A stretch of 64,000 nt of DNA from Protopterus annectens (GCF_019279795.1 NC_056725.1:1749856916-1749920915); one strand, 5' to 3'; counted from the first letter of the stretch, positions 20,137-31,935 are shown. A program made the numbers and translations. The notes: generated by a model not told the origin, from the sequence alone.

Positions 20137-23114
20137 GTGGTGCATCTGGTATAAAAGGGTAAATGTATTACATCTGCTTACCTTACAGAAGACCTGCATT
20201 TAAATAGCAGCCTAAATGTCAGCAAACCAACTGAAGTGTATGTGTGTGGGGGGTGGAGAAGTATGTTGTCAGTTCCTTTTTCCAAAGTGAAGCACAGGTG
20301 GGGTTCGGAGTTCTGAATGTCTCTTCTGTGGAACAGCAGAACAGCTAGTACAGTGCCTTGTAGCCCTCCATCAACTGGTTAGAGGGTTCACAGTCGAGTA
20401 AGCATGTACAAGAATGTGTCCTTTTCATATATTGGTGTACTGCATCCCCCATCCACCACCCCATTCCCTCCATGGAGTAGGGAAAATATGATTAAGACCC
20501 CCCCCCAAAAAAAAGAAGTTTTAAGGAGGGGTGATTTTCAAGATTTGCCCTATTCTGTGTTTTTGATCTTTTTTTGGCTTTTCACCACTCGCCCTTTTGA
20601 GAGCCACCATTTCAATAGACAGCCATTACAGCAATACGCAGTGTAAGATTATCTTTGAAATGCAGCTATAAACAGGCAAGAGTTTTGAATGCTCAGTAAA
20701 CTCGGTACAGATTTAGTGTGACTAAGTCATTCATGTTCCAAGGAGCTGTCAGTCAGAATTATAAAGGGGGTGTGATCCTATGACTCAGAAGACTATCTGC
20801 CTTTGAATCAAGAATATTTCTAGAAGCACAGCTGGAATACTCAGGTAGAAAAAGAACTGTTAAAAATAGTGTACGAGCGTGAGAAATTCTATTAATATGT
20901 GTATGGTGAAGAAGTTCGGGTAGAAACAGAGCACAAATACTTAGAGTACGTTATTCAGAAAAGTCTTTGTAGAAGGCACCTCTGAGAGTGCTAAAGATGT
21001 TACTGTACAGGAGTATGACCTGTAACTGAAATACAGGGCTGGCAGGGAACTACATGTAGCAAATCTGTTGAACAGAACGTATGTAAATATGTAATAGCAA
21101 AAGAACGGCGAATTTGTTCGAATAACTCAAGATTATGAAGAAAATTCCACAGTTAACAGTGACAGACTATAAAGTAAAAGAATTTCACAGACCTGTTGAT
21201 ATTGACCTAAAAATGCAGTTATTAATAGACATTCCAATGAAAGAGTGGTCTGAGCAAAATTCGTCAGAAAGGGAAGGAGTTCAGATACTCTTTTGTTTAA
21301 GGAAGAAATAACTTGTGTCAAGGGTTTTATGTTCAGAACTTTTCAAATAGTTGTTTAGAATCAAATGAGAAAATAAATAGTTTAGCAGATACATGAATCA
21401 TATTTGTGAATAGTAAAGAGTAAAGAAAGAGCAAGAGATATAGCTTGGGATTCAGAGATGGGCAGTGTATGCCCACAGAGTGCTAATATTCATAGAGATT
21501 GCTGCATGAGACATCTCACAGCTAAGGAAACGTGCATTAATATTGACTATGGATTGTCCATGCCTTGCACATGGCCACTATATGTGCTATATGTGCTAAT
21601 TAGTGATGTACTATGCACTACTCATCTATGAATCACAGCTAATGGTTGTGGCCAGGTATGACCACTCAAATGTTTTCTTTCTTTCTTTCTTACCATGGCA
21701 GCAGATCAATGACAAAATGGACCAATTTCAGCCACAGCATGAGCACAGTAGGAAGCCAAAATAACTGATTACAGTAAACAGAGGCAAGTCATGATTTCTA
21801 ATTTACACATGTTAAATGGTATAGACAGAAAGGCACAGAATAATATTGTCATTCATAGGCAGTTGGTGCAAAAATGTAAATACAGAAATCTTAAAAAGAA
21901 GCATACAGGTATTCTTATAACACATACACAGTAAAATACATATCTCAGTTCTAAGACAAAATTGTGTATTACAGTTCTGGGGAGTCTATGTAACATAAAC
22001 ACCAATGATCGCATTAATATTCACAGAGAAGTCAAATGGTATAGTCACAGAAAATAAACGTGGACTGTGCAGGAGCACAAGAATGAAGGTAGTGACTTAT
22101 GCTGTGGTAGTTTGTGTAATCATTGTTTTAGATAAGGTTTTAGCTTGTTGTGGAGCTCATCAGGGGTCTAAGCTGTTTCTAATTTCCGGTAAGAGGCTGT
22201 CTCGGAGGTTAGGAGTAAGGACAGAGGATGCGCAGTCTGAGAAAGAATCTTGTTAAGGGATCTATAAAGTTGTGGAGCTGGATTTCAGGCAGCTCTCCAT
22301 AGTGCTTACAACAACAATCCAAGTTGATAACATAGTGCCCATGGAGTCATGAGGCATTGATTTGCTTCATTTCAGTCACGTTTCTCTTATGTGTGGACTG
22401 TAATTCTATGATCCATGAATTAATCAAGTTAATACACACAAAAAGTGCAAGTGTGGTTAGTGCATTGATTTCTATATTATCCGTACAAGGAAAACCTGAT
22501 ATTCCCATTTTAGAAAGCTTGTCAATATACAAGTGAGGTATTTGGATGATTTATGGATGACTGGGGATTTATACATCTAAAACCCAGTCCACGTTATCTT
22601 CATTCCAATGGGTAAGTAGAAAAAACGTGCCCCAATAGTGAATAATCTAATGAAAAAGAGCTATAAAAATGCTATGGGGATTGCTATTTCACAATTTTGG
22701 AATATGAGCATACTCTGTTAGAATAATTCATTCTCCAAACCACTCAATTGTTGATGGGCAGGAGGCTGAAAAGCAGAGTGTTAGCTACATTACTGATATC
22801 TGAAATCACCATAAAGTACAGGAAATGCAAGAAAGAAATCAGCAGAGACAGAAATACTGCCAGGACAGAAACTCTGGAAGACCAAAAGAGTTACATGTTG
22901 GAGACAAAATGAGAATATAAAAGTCATGATGAGGAAACTGTTGGTAGAGCAGGTGATGGGAAAGACAAAAAACTGTATAGTAGAAACTGCAGACATCTGT
23001 ACAAGGCTCATTTGCCAAAGTCGAAGACAGAGTTCCAGAAAAAAATAAGCAACTAGTGGTGTCACAACCAGTCCTGTTACAAGAATATATGAGACTGTGA
23101 GAGAAGAGCTACAG

Positions 23115-23123
23115 ATATATAGA

Positions 23124-23185
<62 letters not shown>

Positions 23186-23203
23186 TATAGATAGATAGAT
23201 AGA
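23115..23203. repeat. (GATA)n microsatellite with GACA block
   Basis: GATA repeats interrupted by a short (GACA)3-4 block at about 23141-23154 and one TATA variant near 23184. The mixed GATA/GACA composition is of the Bkm type known from many vertebrates. It creates spurious IYLS-rich ORFs on the minus strand. Confidence 0.95.
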
Positions 23204-25624
23204 GGTAGACAGACCCCTGAATCTGGGTCTCCAAATGGAGTTGTAGTGCAGCAAGACATGCCTCAAAAGTAGCCAGCTGTTGGCATAGAGGGATAATCCC
23301 CTGACCACATCCTAGATGACCTGAGATTGATTAGCCAACTACTGTTAGATGGTCTTGGGGAGGAGAGGAATAAAGAGTCTTAGCCTGCTTTCCTGTCTTC
23401 GGGGAAGGGGTGCATGTGCTCAGGGCACATGTCTATGGTAGAATTTCCACTGTTTACTGGGAATCATATAGACATGTCTTTCTATAAGGTGGGGATGAGG
23501 CCATTTGATGATGTCATGTACCCAGGAGTGAACAAGCATTACAAACCCACTGCATGCTGTCTTCTTGGACACTGATGAGCATGAGGATTGAAATGACTGG
23601 TTATAAGTAGACAATCCTGTTCCACTGCAAGGATAATGGTTCCACTCCTGGCTCACAATATCCTCTCCCTAGAAAGAAAAAATGGATTAATGGGGCACCC
23701 AAGGAGGGAGAGCCTTTGCTTTTGTTGTAGAGCTTCAAGCCCACGATCATGTCTGAAATGGGTCTTGGGACTAGTGTACTTGTCCAGTCAACAAACATAA
23801 AGTAAATAACTATGTTCTCTGGTTATAAAAGACTATTGAAGAATGCAGTCAGACATACAGATTGTTTTAGAGTTAAATACTAGAAAGCTCATTTACTGAA
23901 ATACATTTTAAATATGAAAAATAATTCATATTTTATATAAATAGCCCATGACATGCTTAGGAATTTGTTAATGTTAAGGCCGAATGATCAGTGTAATAGA
24001 CAAGTATTTCTTCTAATTTTTAAAAATGATGGGTGCTATGTATGGATGTATAGGCTTATGGCTAATGAGCTGACTGCAGTGATTTTCATGCCATACAGTA
24101 TTTTTCCTAAGAATTTAATTGGGATATAGACCTCATGGAGGTTAAATCATCTCTCCTGTCACCCTATATTATATGTCACACTTCCTGACATGACAGTATG
24201 GGCTGTCACAGACTGCCAGTTCTTCCATCATGAACAAGTTCCTTGTTGTTATGATCTGTGAGACTAGGAATTAAATAAAGGTCCTAGTAGCAGCATCCAA
24301 AAAGCATGAAGCCACAGAGCAGTTCACGGAGGTCACACAGTTTCTCCATATGCTAGTAAGACAGTAGGCACAACAGTCATCTTATGTACATGCACAAAAG
24401 AAATATCAGTACAAACACGCACACAGGTAGAATGATAGATGAACCACACAACATTAAGTTGGGCTAGATCATGAAATGAGTATGGCTATGGTTGGACCTT
24501 AGTGAGACACTCTGTGTAACGGCAGCCTCTTCTAAATCCTGAATGCTCACAGAGGGTGCATTTTTATCAGTGGAACAACTAGGCTTACTTCTGTGGCCAC
24601 CGCAGGGCTAAATGCACTGTAGACTACAAGGCTGATGTGCATGAAAAAGCACCATTATCAGGTAGTCAGCCATGGTGGTGTATGTCTGGAACTAACTGTG
24701 AAGCAATAGGGCTATTGTCCACAGCTGCATAATGGCTTCCCTTCCAGTTGACAGTGATAGCCACTGTATACTATGGACACTATCATGCACACCTATTCAT
24801 ATATGTGGTGGTCATGGTGTCTACATGCCACTTCTTGAACTGCACATGCCAATGTTGTTAGCTAGACTTTTGTAAACTGGTCCACAGACGTGTGCAATCA
24901 GATGTCATTTTTCCATGGACCCATATGATTGATGTGGAATCCTTTAGCACAGCCAGCCATAGTGACCAGGTTACATGGCACACCATGAATGGGCCCAGTT
25001 AACTTGATATGAAAATCTATGATCTGCCACTGTATGCTTTCACTGGACTGTACCAGTGTATATATTGGTTAGGGAAACACATACAGTCTTTGCACTTCCT
25101 AGGTCTCCTGTTAATCACTGTACTTGTTCCCCACCTCCCCAGCTGCTATTGGTTCTTTTCTTGCTGTAGCTGAACCTTGTTTCATGACTGGTGATGGGGT
25201 CTGGTGTCATTCATCCTCAGATTTCTTCTTACTTGAAAAGGCACCTGCAACTTGATATCCTGTAACTCCATTGGGATAAAACATTTAGGTATTTCATGTG
25301 TATCAGTAGAAGGTGTCCTGTGTGATAGGTGCCACATCCTGGGATGACTGTTCATTATCTTGGTCTCACACTGGTGAGAGAATATGGATACCCATCTGGG
25401 TGACTAATGGTAGTCATAAGGGGAGTGTGTGCCCTAGATGATGTTGCTAAAAGGCAAATAGCTTGTACTTTTAAGAAAGGATTAACTTCACAATGTATGC
25501 ACCCCTCACAATGACATGGTATGTACATGCAACCCACCTATTGGACTGTGTGTACAATCAACAACCACAATGACTCAGATACACATACACAAGAGATATG
25601 AAGGAGGTGGATATCAGTACAGAG

Positions 25625-26586
25625 TGCATACCCATAGTCACAGCTGGTGTTACATAGTATAACTGCACATGCTGCATACACATAGTCACAGCTGGTATTA
25701 CATAGTATAACTGAACATGCTGCGTACACATAGTCACAGCTGGCATTACATGGTATGACTGTACATACTGCATACACATAGTCACAGCTGGTGTTACATA
25801 GTATAACTGCACATGCTGCATGCAATAGTCACAGCTGGTGTTATATGGTATAACTGTACATGCTACATACACATAGTCATGGCTGGCGTTATATGGTATA
25901 ACTGTACATACTGCATACACATAGTCACAGTTGGTGTTGCATAGTATAACTGCACATGCTACATGCAATAGTCACAGCTGGTGTTACATAGTAAAATTGT
26001 ACATGCTGCATACACATATTCACAGCTGGTGTTACATAGTATAACTGCACATGCTGCATACACATAGTCACAGCTGGCATTACATAGTATAACTGTACAT
26101 GCTGCGTACACATAGTCACAGCTGGCCTTATATGGTATAACTGTACATGCTGCATACACATAGTCACAGCTGGCGTTATATGGTATAACTGTACATACTG
26201 CATATGCATAGTCACAACTGGTGTTACATAGTATAACTGCACATGCTGCATGCAATAGTCACAACTGATGTTATATGGAATAACTGTACATGCTGCATAC
26301 ACATAGTCACAGCTGGTGTTATATGGTATAACTGTACATACTGCATACACATAGTCACAGCTGGCGTTATATGGTATAACTGTACATACTGCATACATAT
26401 AGTCACAGCTGGTGTTGCATAGTATAACTGCACATGCACATGCAATAGTCACAGCTGGTGTTTCATAGTATAATTGTACATGCTGCATACCCATAGTTAC
26501 AGTTGTCGTTACATAGTATAATTGCACATAATGCATACACATAGTCACAGCTGGCATTACATAGTATAACTGTACATGCTGCATAA
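25625..26586. repeat. 48-bp minisatellite, ~20 copies
   Basis: Tandem array with monomer of about 48 bases; the core contains CACAGCTGGTGTTACATA and TATAACTGTACATGCTGCAT. Variants include ATATGGTATAACTG versus ACATAGTATAACTG, TGCATACACATAG versus TGCATGCAATAG, and GTACATACTG versus GCACATGCTG. The shorter TGCA(A)TAG variant occurs about every 3, 6 and 4 monomers (25817, 25960, 26247, 26437), hinting at higher-order duplication. Because 48 is a multiple of three, long ORFs with 16-residue periodicity (for example 223 aa at 25925-26596 minus) arise, but I regard these as by-products. Confidence 0.95.
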
Positions 26587-28026
26587 GACCTTGCACTGAT
26601 ATCTGATGCTATAGAAATATCCCAACCTGTAGCAGACATCATATATTTTTTCAGTTGCGTAATTCATACTATACATGCCAGGGTACTTATTACTAACACC
26701 ATATGAAATTCACTGTGAATGTTCTTTGTGGAAGGGGAGGCACCTTCACTAGTTCCATTTCCAGGTATCTGGTGGTTACAGTCATGCTCGCTCACTGAGA
26801 CCAGGAATTCCTCTGTCTCATTCAATGGAGATACTAGGGAACTACCCCTCATGGCATGCTGTTGACCTCAGTATTCCTTTCACATCACTCAGTTACAAAT
26901 ATATGGGATATGGTGACAAGTCTACATGGTGCAGCCATGGCCAGCATCCAGGTTCACCAGATAGACAGTGTCCTTCCAAAGCTGACCTCTGTGACCATGT
27001 TCAATACCTTTGTCCATTGTGTTCATTCTGTGTTGGTGTAGAAAGTCATAATGCATTCCATTCTTGAATGTTCCAAAGTTATTCTGCTGCAGTCTGATGA
27101 CAGTGTGTTTGTAACAGGTTAGTAATATTCATGAGAATGTTTCAGTAGCTTGCCAAAAGCAGATAATAGTGAAAAACATAGTATACTAAACCGACATTGG
27201 AGAACAGTTATCTGTGATGTGACTGTGTTGGGATATATATTATTAAATTTTGTTTCTGCACATATGTTATATAATGATAATAAATGCTGTCATGCTAAGA
27301 TGTGATGTATGCTGTGTATATGAAAGTGTGACTGTATATTTATGGTTGTGATCACTAGCTGTCTATACATTTTGTTTCAGGCATGGAGGAAAGGATGGTG
27401 TATCATGTATTATCAATGGTTGTTTTGCCTAAAATACCACAGAGATATTTTATGTGCTACTGTCTCAGCTATTATCATATTGGCTGTTCTCTCTCTGCTG
27501 TGTGATTTCCCTTATATATAACAGTGCTGCTTGTTGCACCGTCAACAAAACAGACTGTATGATCCAAGCAAGAGAACATCCTGGAAATGAGTCAACCATC
27601 AAATGACTTGCCATCTTGCAATGGAAAGAGGCCACAGTATGTGATTGCAGTGAGTGAACATGTGCATTGTCTAGGTATTCTGTAGCAGACCTTTAGGATA
27701 TTACGGATATTACTAATGTCTGTTTGGTATATTGACTACTATTTGGTTGCACATCTGTGCACTGCACATGGTACACATTTCAGTGCATATTTGGCTTACA
27801 TTCCTAATCTGGCATGCTTGAAGGAAGGAGAATCTAAGTCTGCAGTTAGCCTTTTCTGGTGTTGGCTTGAAAAGCTGTTACACTGAACATAATGCATATG
27901 TTAATACACCTTTGCCTTGTGTGCCTATATTTGCATGCCAAATGGGGGGCAATCAGTTTGCACTTCAATTTTATGCACATAATTTTGGACCACTGTATAC
28001 TGGAAATGGTTTATGTGTCAGAACAC
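26587..28026. other. Unrecognised stretch
   Basis: No supported gene or element. Small ORFs (for example 26825-27067 plus, 80 aa; 27867-28160 plus, 97 aa) show no known motif. The sequence is AT-rich around 27.1-27.4 kb. Confidence 0.4.
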
Positions 28027-28290
28027 AGTTTGTTTGTTTATTTATTTATTTGTTTGTTTGTTTGTTTGTTAACTGGGCAAGCCCGGTGTGCACAAATATT
28101 TATTTTTTGGTACCACCCAGCATACTGACTTTACCTTACTTAGACTCAGACAATTTGTAAGCATCACAGAAGTGAAAGGATAATATTAGCTCTCATCTGA
28201 GACTCAAACCCAAGATCTCCAGCATACCATGCTGGTGTTACTGTCCCTTACCAGCAAAAGCCTCTGGACAGATCCAGTGGCAGTGACACA
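28027..28290 (-). mobile_element. SINE-like element, minus strand, with (AAAC)n tail
   Basis: Read on the minus strand, a tRNA-like head near 28280-28195 contains a B-box-like GGGTTTGAGTCTC. The body runs through AATATTATCC and CACTTCTGTGATG, and the 3' end is an (AAAC)n/(AAAT)n tail, seen on the plus strand as (GTTT)n and (ATTT)n at 28027-28070. The GGGCAAGCCCGG just before the tail resembles the 37.4- and 43.1-kb repeats, which share the TAAA-type tail. Its head abuts a second, oppositely oriented copy. Confidence 0.55.
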
Positions 28291-28390
28291 AGCATGGTAT
28301 CCTGCGGGTCTTAGAATCAAGTCCCAGGTGAAAGCTAATATTATCCATTCACTTCTGTGATTCTAACATTGCCTAAGCAGACAATTTATG
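28291..28390 (+). mobile_element. Second SINE-like copy, head to head with the first
   Basis: The sequence from GCATGGTATCCTGCGGG through AGCTAATATTATCCATTCAC and TTCTGTGATT is the inverted, diverged counterpart of 28147-28265. Shared blocks in inverted orientation are CACAGAAGTGAA/TTCACTTCTGTG, GGATAATATTAGCT/AGCTAATATTATCC and CAGACAATTT. A B-box-like GAATCAAGTCCC is visible at about 28316-28327. The pair forms a large imperfect foldback. Confidence 0.55.
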
Positions 28391-29218
28391 TCTATTTGTG
28401 AATGTTTCTAATTTGACAGTTTGTAAGAGGAAACTGATGGAGTCAAACCCAGGACTGCAGGCTGGAGCTTAAAACCTTGTGAGATGTAGTTACATTTTAT
28501 GCAGTTATTTTTATGTTGAACATCTTGCATGTGCATTACTTATACATTAAATGCAGTGGTGGGTACAAGACTGCTGCAATGTATACATGGCAGCTGTTAA
28601 CTTCATTTGTAGCAGTTAGATGTCATGAACGTGTTTCATGCAGGCAAGGTCATTTAATATATGTAATATCTGTGTGTATTGTATGTCATACCTAGTTCAT
28701 TGTCCCATCCTTCTCTGACTGTTGCCCATCCTGGGTTTGTACATTTATTTTCATTGTTACTCTTCACATTTCTGTCAGGCCCACCATTGTTTGTTGGATT
28801 TGAACTATACATCTGCTTTGTGCTTCCTAATTTTGCCTTTGTTACCATTCACCTTTATTCATTGACTTTTCATTCCTATCCCTTTTCCACAAAAAGTGAA
28901 AAAGGACCTCACGCTACAAAAATATGTTGCCTGCTCAGTCTTGACACCTTCCCCTCAGACATTCCTCCTCATCATTCCTTTTGTGTGCCCCTCTCCTTAC
29001 TAACTTACTCCTTGTCACTTCTCTATCATCTCACCAGTGGTGGTAGCTCCCCATTGCCCAGTGTTTTCCCCCAACCTGTATCCAGTCTCACCACAGGATT
29101 TTTTTAATGACATTACCAATCTAATGTCATGAGGCCTCCTTTAAATGTTGTAGATCATATGGCTTTTGGGCTGCATTTATGTCTGCAGCATACTAGTGTT
29201 GGATTGCAGAGTTTTAAG
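28391..29218. other. Unrecognised stretch with a 142-codon ORF
   Basis: The ORF at 28679-29107 (plus) encodes a Ser/Pro/Leu/Phe-rich sequence without a domain I know. Its opposite strand is also partly open, and it lacks any supporting context, so I do not call it a gene. Nothing else was recognised. Confidence 0.4.
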
Positions 29219-29344
29219 ACTATGATAGTTATTAACAAAAAAGATCTAACACAAGCACCCAGGATCCAAGAATTCACCACTCCATATCCCTCTTAAAATG
29301 ATTTATTACAATAAGACACACATAAAAAGATGTAGATTTAGCAC

Positions 29345-29375
29345 TTTCATCCTACAGAATACAGGACTTCATCAG
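29345..29375 (-). ncRNA. Hammerhead-type ribozyme motif in PLE-C tail
   Basis: On the minus strand, CTGATGA (29375-29369) is followed by stem II GTCCT pairing with AGGAT (one G-U pair) around a nine-base loop. GAAA comes next (29348-29345), then the nearly self-complementary AGTGCT for a minimal stem III. It lies in the same position relative to the PLE 3' end as the motifs at 6587 and 48367. A decayed plus-strand copy starts CTGATA at 30307. Confidence 0.68.
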
Positions 29376-29639
29376 AATACTTAACTCAATGAGTCCCTCA
29401 CCTTATATGCATGCATACACGCATGCACAGCTCTAATTAATACTCATTATATAATTAGTAGTAATTAATCTAATGAAAAAATGTTTTTACAGGAACCCCT
29501 TCTAAAAGTTCATTATAAAAGTTAATTGTAAAAAAAATCAATAATCATATGTTTATAATACAACCACAAAACCTGTTCAATAAAAACATTTTTAAAAAGT
29601 ATAAATACTTGAACACATCTCATCAAATGACTGATGTCA

Positions 29640-30330
29640 TGTTTAACAACAGTTATTTGGAAATGTTTTTGTTTATGCCAGAATTCTGAAATGCATGCAA
29701 CCTAAGTTGCCATTTTACTTTTTTAGCTTCTAAATTAACCTTCATGTACCCTCCTCTAGGGCTGAATTTTATCTGTTCTATTATACCAAATTGAAACTTC
29801 ATAAACTGTGGACAAAATTTAGAATGCTTTTAAAGTGCATTATTTTCATTTCTTTTCCCAGTTTCATAAATGTGCTCATAAACTGATTTTTGGAGACACC
29901 TCTCCATTTTACCCACATAAAATGATGGGCATCCTTAGCACTTGGCAAGATAAACAACAGCTTTAGTCTGACAATTTCCTTTCTGAAACACCACAAGGGA
30001 ATGTATATCATTCTCTAAATTTAAACATTTTACCTCTAATATGTAAGAGCTGGAGTCTGCATGTCCTCCCCATGATCAAGTGGTGTTCGAAAGACATGCA
30101 TGAATGGGCGTGCCTTCATTGAAGGTTGGGCATCGAGCTGGCACCTCGGCACTGTAAGAATCTGCTGCCAATTATTGGCGGACCGGTGTTCCACTGTGGC
30201 AAACCCTAACCGGGAAAAGCCAAAAGAAGATCATCATCATCACCTCTAATATATAAGAGCATTGAGCACAAGCTCCATACTTCACAGTACCCATTTTCTG
30301 GGTTCCCTGATATGTTGTATTCAGTAGGAT
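29640..30330 (-). pseudogene. PLE-C GIY-YIG endonuclease C-terminus (broken, SINE-split)
   Basis: On the minus strand the segment near 30330-30261 reads VKYGACAQCSYILEVK, corresponding to the CGMCNYCSYI Cys motif of the 47.4-kb PLE. A SINE interrupts at 30051-30241. Then 30011-29799 keeps the N-terminal part of GIY-YIG in shifted frames, and about 29840-29660 reads KHSKFCPQFMKFQFGIIEQI, then SPRGGY and VKWQLRLHAF. These match KHSISCSEF, NRGGDW and SQWQYRLASMF at 47.69-47.84 kb. The first tyrosine motifs are too degraded to place. In the intact element this nuclease domain is fused to the RT and cuts the target. Confidence 0.72.
30051..30241 (+). mobile_element. tRNA-SINE copy 1, 5'-truncated, with 19-bp TSD
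   Basis: The copy carries the shared 3' end CACTGTGGCAAACCCTAACC followed by GGGAAAAGCCAAAAG and a short (ATC)n tail. It is flanked by ACCTCTAATATRTAAGAGC at 30032-30050 and 30242-30260 (one mismatch). The tRNA-like head is absent; it starts within the body (GGAGTCTGCATGTCC). It lies inside PLE-C and is therefore younger. The 3' end resembles L2-type LINE tails in fishes, suggesting mobilisation by an L2 partner. Confidence 0.85.
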
Positions 30331-30331
30331 G

Positions 30332-30589
30332 GTCTTCTTTCGGCTTCTCCCGGTTAGGGGTTGCCACAGCGGAACTCTGGTTCGCTAATGATTGGCAGTA
30401 GATTTTTATGGTGCCAAGGTGCTAGCCCGACACCCAACCTTCAACAAAGGCACGCCCATTCTATGCATGTCTTTAGAACGCCACTCAACCATGGGGAGGA
30501 CATACAGACTCCACACAGAAGGTGCTCCAGCTGAGAATCAAATGGGACAACCTCTTGCTGTAAAGTGACAATGCTACCGCTGCACCATA
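30332..30589 (-). mobile_element. tRNA-SINE copy 2, near full length, with 11-bp TSD
   Basis: On the minus strand it begins with a tRNA-like head: A-box region GGTGCAGCGGTAGCATTGTC, then a decayed B-box (GTCCCATTTGATTCTC). It ends with TTCCGCTGTGGCAACCCC, GGGAGAAGCCGAAAGAAGAC. The direct repeats TCAGTAGGATG are at 30321-30331 and 30590-30600. It sits in the inverted 5' piece of PLE-C and splits the decayed plus-strand hammerhead. This copy and the one at 40.27 kb are the best models of the family. Confidence 0.87.
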
Positions 30590-30763
30590 TCAGTAGGATG
30601 AACGTGCTAAATCTATGTATTTTTATGTGTGTCTTATTGTAATAAATCATTTTAAGAGGGATATGGTGAATTTTTGGATCCTGGCTGCTTGCATTACATA
30701 TTTGTTGTTTTTAAGCTGTTTTTGTAGCGTCTCACTTGTGTAATTTATACTATGATAGTTATT

Positions 30764-31604
30764 CACATTCTGTAGATTTGTGTCATTAACATAGCCTATG
30801 CACTCATCTTTTTTGTGCTATCTCTGCTACCCTTTGCTGCGACAATATAGCTCTATGAACTCTGCTTGGATGTTTTTCACTGTGTAGATATCCTAGCTCT
30901 GTATTGGTTGATAATGCTCCTTTTACTCCATTTTGTAGATTCATGAGGATTTCTACCTGCATGCTTTGCTCATCATTTAGGTATTTCCAATTATTTGTTT
31001 GCTGGAGTTGTATTGCTTCTGCAGTGGTGGCTATCCATATTAATTCATTGAACATTTGGAATCCATCCCAGTAGTTATAAAAAGTGGTCAATATTTTTAC
31101 CTTCTGCAAATTATTTCTGATTCACAATCTAAGCAAAAAGCAGCAGTACTGTAGGTACATTGCTTCAGTGAATATAGATGAGTTTGTGACAAGAGTATAT
31201 ATTAAAAATAATAAATGTATTGACAGTAAACATAGTGCTCTATTTTGTATGTCACTGAACTATACATCTAATACTAGAAGAGACATATAGGCTACATATT
31301 AACTACATAACAGAGCAACAATATAAAACAACAGCTATAAATATGTTGCAGCTAGCTGCTGTAGGAAATCTAATGCACCAAATGCAAGGAAAAGACCCTG
31401 CAATTGGCTAATATATTTATCATACTAATATATTTATCAGACATTATGAAAAGGACACATCCATGTGAAATGATTGAATTAGAGTGATAGAGGGAGGACA
31501 TAGGGTTCGGAAGAAAAGTGAGAGGGGGCAAAGGTGTGTTTAAAGTAGACATAGGAGCTACAAAAGTACTAACAAGAATAGGGGTGATGAAAGTGGAGAG
31601 ATAG
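30764..31604. other. Unrecognised stretch with a 101-codon minus-strand ORF
   Basis: The ORF at 30804-31109 (minus, 101 codons) is helical and Gln/Asn-rich (TTAEAIQLQQTNNWKYL near its middle). I do not recognise it. It is longer than chance expectation for AT-rich DNA but has no neighbour that supports it. Nothing else was identified. Confidence 0.4.
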
Positions 31605-31612
31605 GATGAGTC

Positions 31613-31927
31613 TATACCTCTCAACCTTTTAGAGCAAGAAATCTGGACAAAACCATAAATAATGGGGGGGACCCAAAAATAGGGACAGTTTTTAAATATT
31701 ACTCTTACAAATTTAGAAAATTAATAGAATAACAAATTTTGCATTGGTATGAATTTTCTGAAGAGTATGAACTGTGAAAGTCAAATGTCTTTCATTATTT
31801 TCTAACTCCAATACTCAGTGATTTACCAATAATTTGCCAAAAAAAACAACATTTTATGAGGAACAGACCAAATATAGGAGGCAAAAATCTGGACATTCTG
31901 GGAAAATCTGGACAGTTGAGAAGTATG
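31613..31927. mobile_element. hAT-like MITE, 315 bp, 8-bp TSD
   Basis: The terminal inverted repeats are TATACCTCTCAAC at the left and GTTGAGAAGTATG at the right; the reverse complement of the latter is CATACTTCTCAAC. The perfect 8-bp duplication GATGAGTC lies at 31605-31612 and 31928-31935. The subterminal ATCTGGACA motif near both ends adds to the palindrome. There is no coding capacity. The 8-bp duplication points to hAT mobilisation. A diverged relative is at about 57362-57648, and a larger element with the same termini at 52351-54663. Confidence 0.85.
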
Positions 31928-31935
31928 GATGAGTC

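Larger units (their letters stand above)
19386..25620. other. Unrecognised stretch with two GATA-type microsatellites
   Basis: I find no gene, RT, transposase or SINE head that I can support. Short ORFs (all below ~100 codons apart from one created by the GATA repeat at 22790-23308 minus) lack recognisable motifs. Simple repeats at 20043-20136 and 23115-23203 are listed separately. The stretch 23900-25500 has slightly more balanced composition but no ORF of note. It could contain old, diverged elements or host intron/intergenic sequence. Confidence 0.5.
29234..30748 (-). mobile_element. Penelope-like element (PLE-C) with inverted 5' piece and two nested SINEs
   Basis: The insertion is bounded by a 15-bp direct repeat ACTATGATAGTTATT at 29219-29233 and 30749-30763. 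The main body is on the minus strand (about 30305 to 29234): paired-Cys motif, GIY-YIG remnant, hammerhead-like motif and 3' UTR. Beyond its 5' end, the plus strand (about 30306-30331 and 30601-30748) repeats the PLE 3' tail in opposite orientation: GTGCTAAATCT, TTTTTATGTGTGTCTTATTG and TTTTAAGAGGGATATGG are shared. The head-inverted layout is a known Penelope feature. Two SINEs (30051-30241 and 30332-30589) landed later, each with its own target-site copy. Confidence 0.82.

Noticed and set aside
22490..22560. PLE RT motif (frame reading VRYLDDLWM)
   Set aside because: A single short motif with no supporting PLE blocks on either side; could be chance.
22790..23308. 172-aa minus ORF with Ile-Tyr-Leu-Ser repeats
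   Set aside because: Created by the GATA microsatellite; flanking residues show no domain.
25538..26596. Long minus-strand ORFs (up to 223 aa) in the 48-bp array
   Set aside because: They follow from a repeat unit divisible by three; several frames are open at once and there is no start context or domain.
28679..29107. 142-aa Ser/Pro/Leu-rich ORF as a host gene
   Set aside because: No domain, no splice or promoter context; composition reflects C/T-rich DNA.
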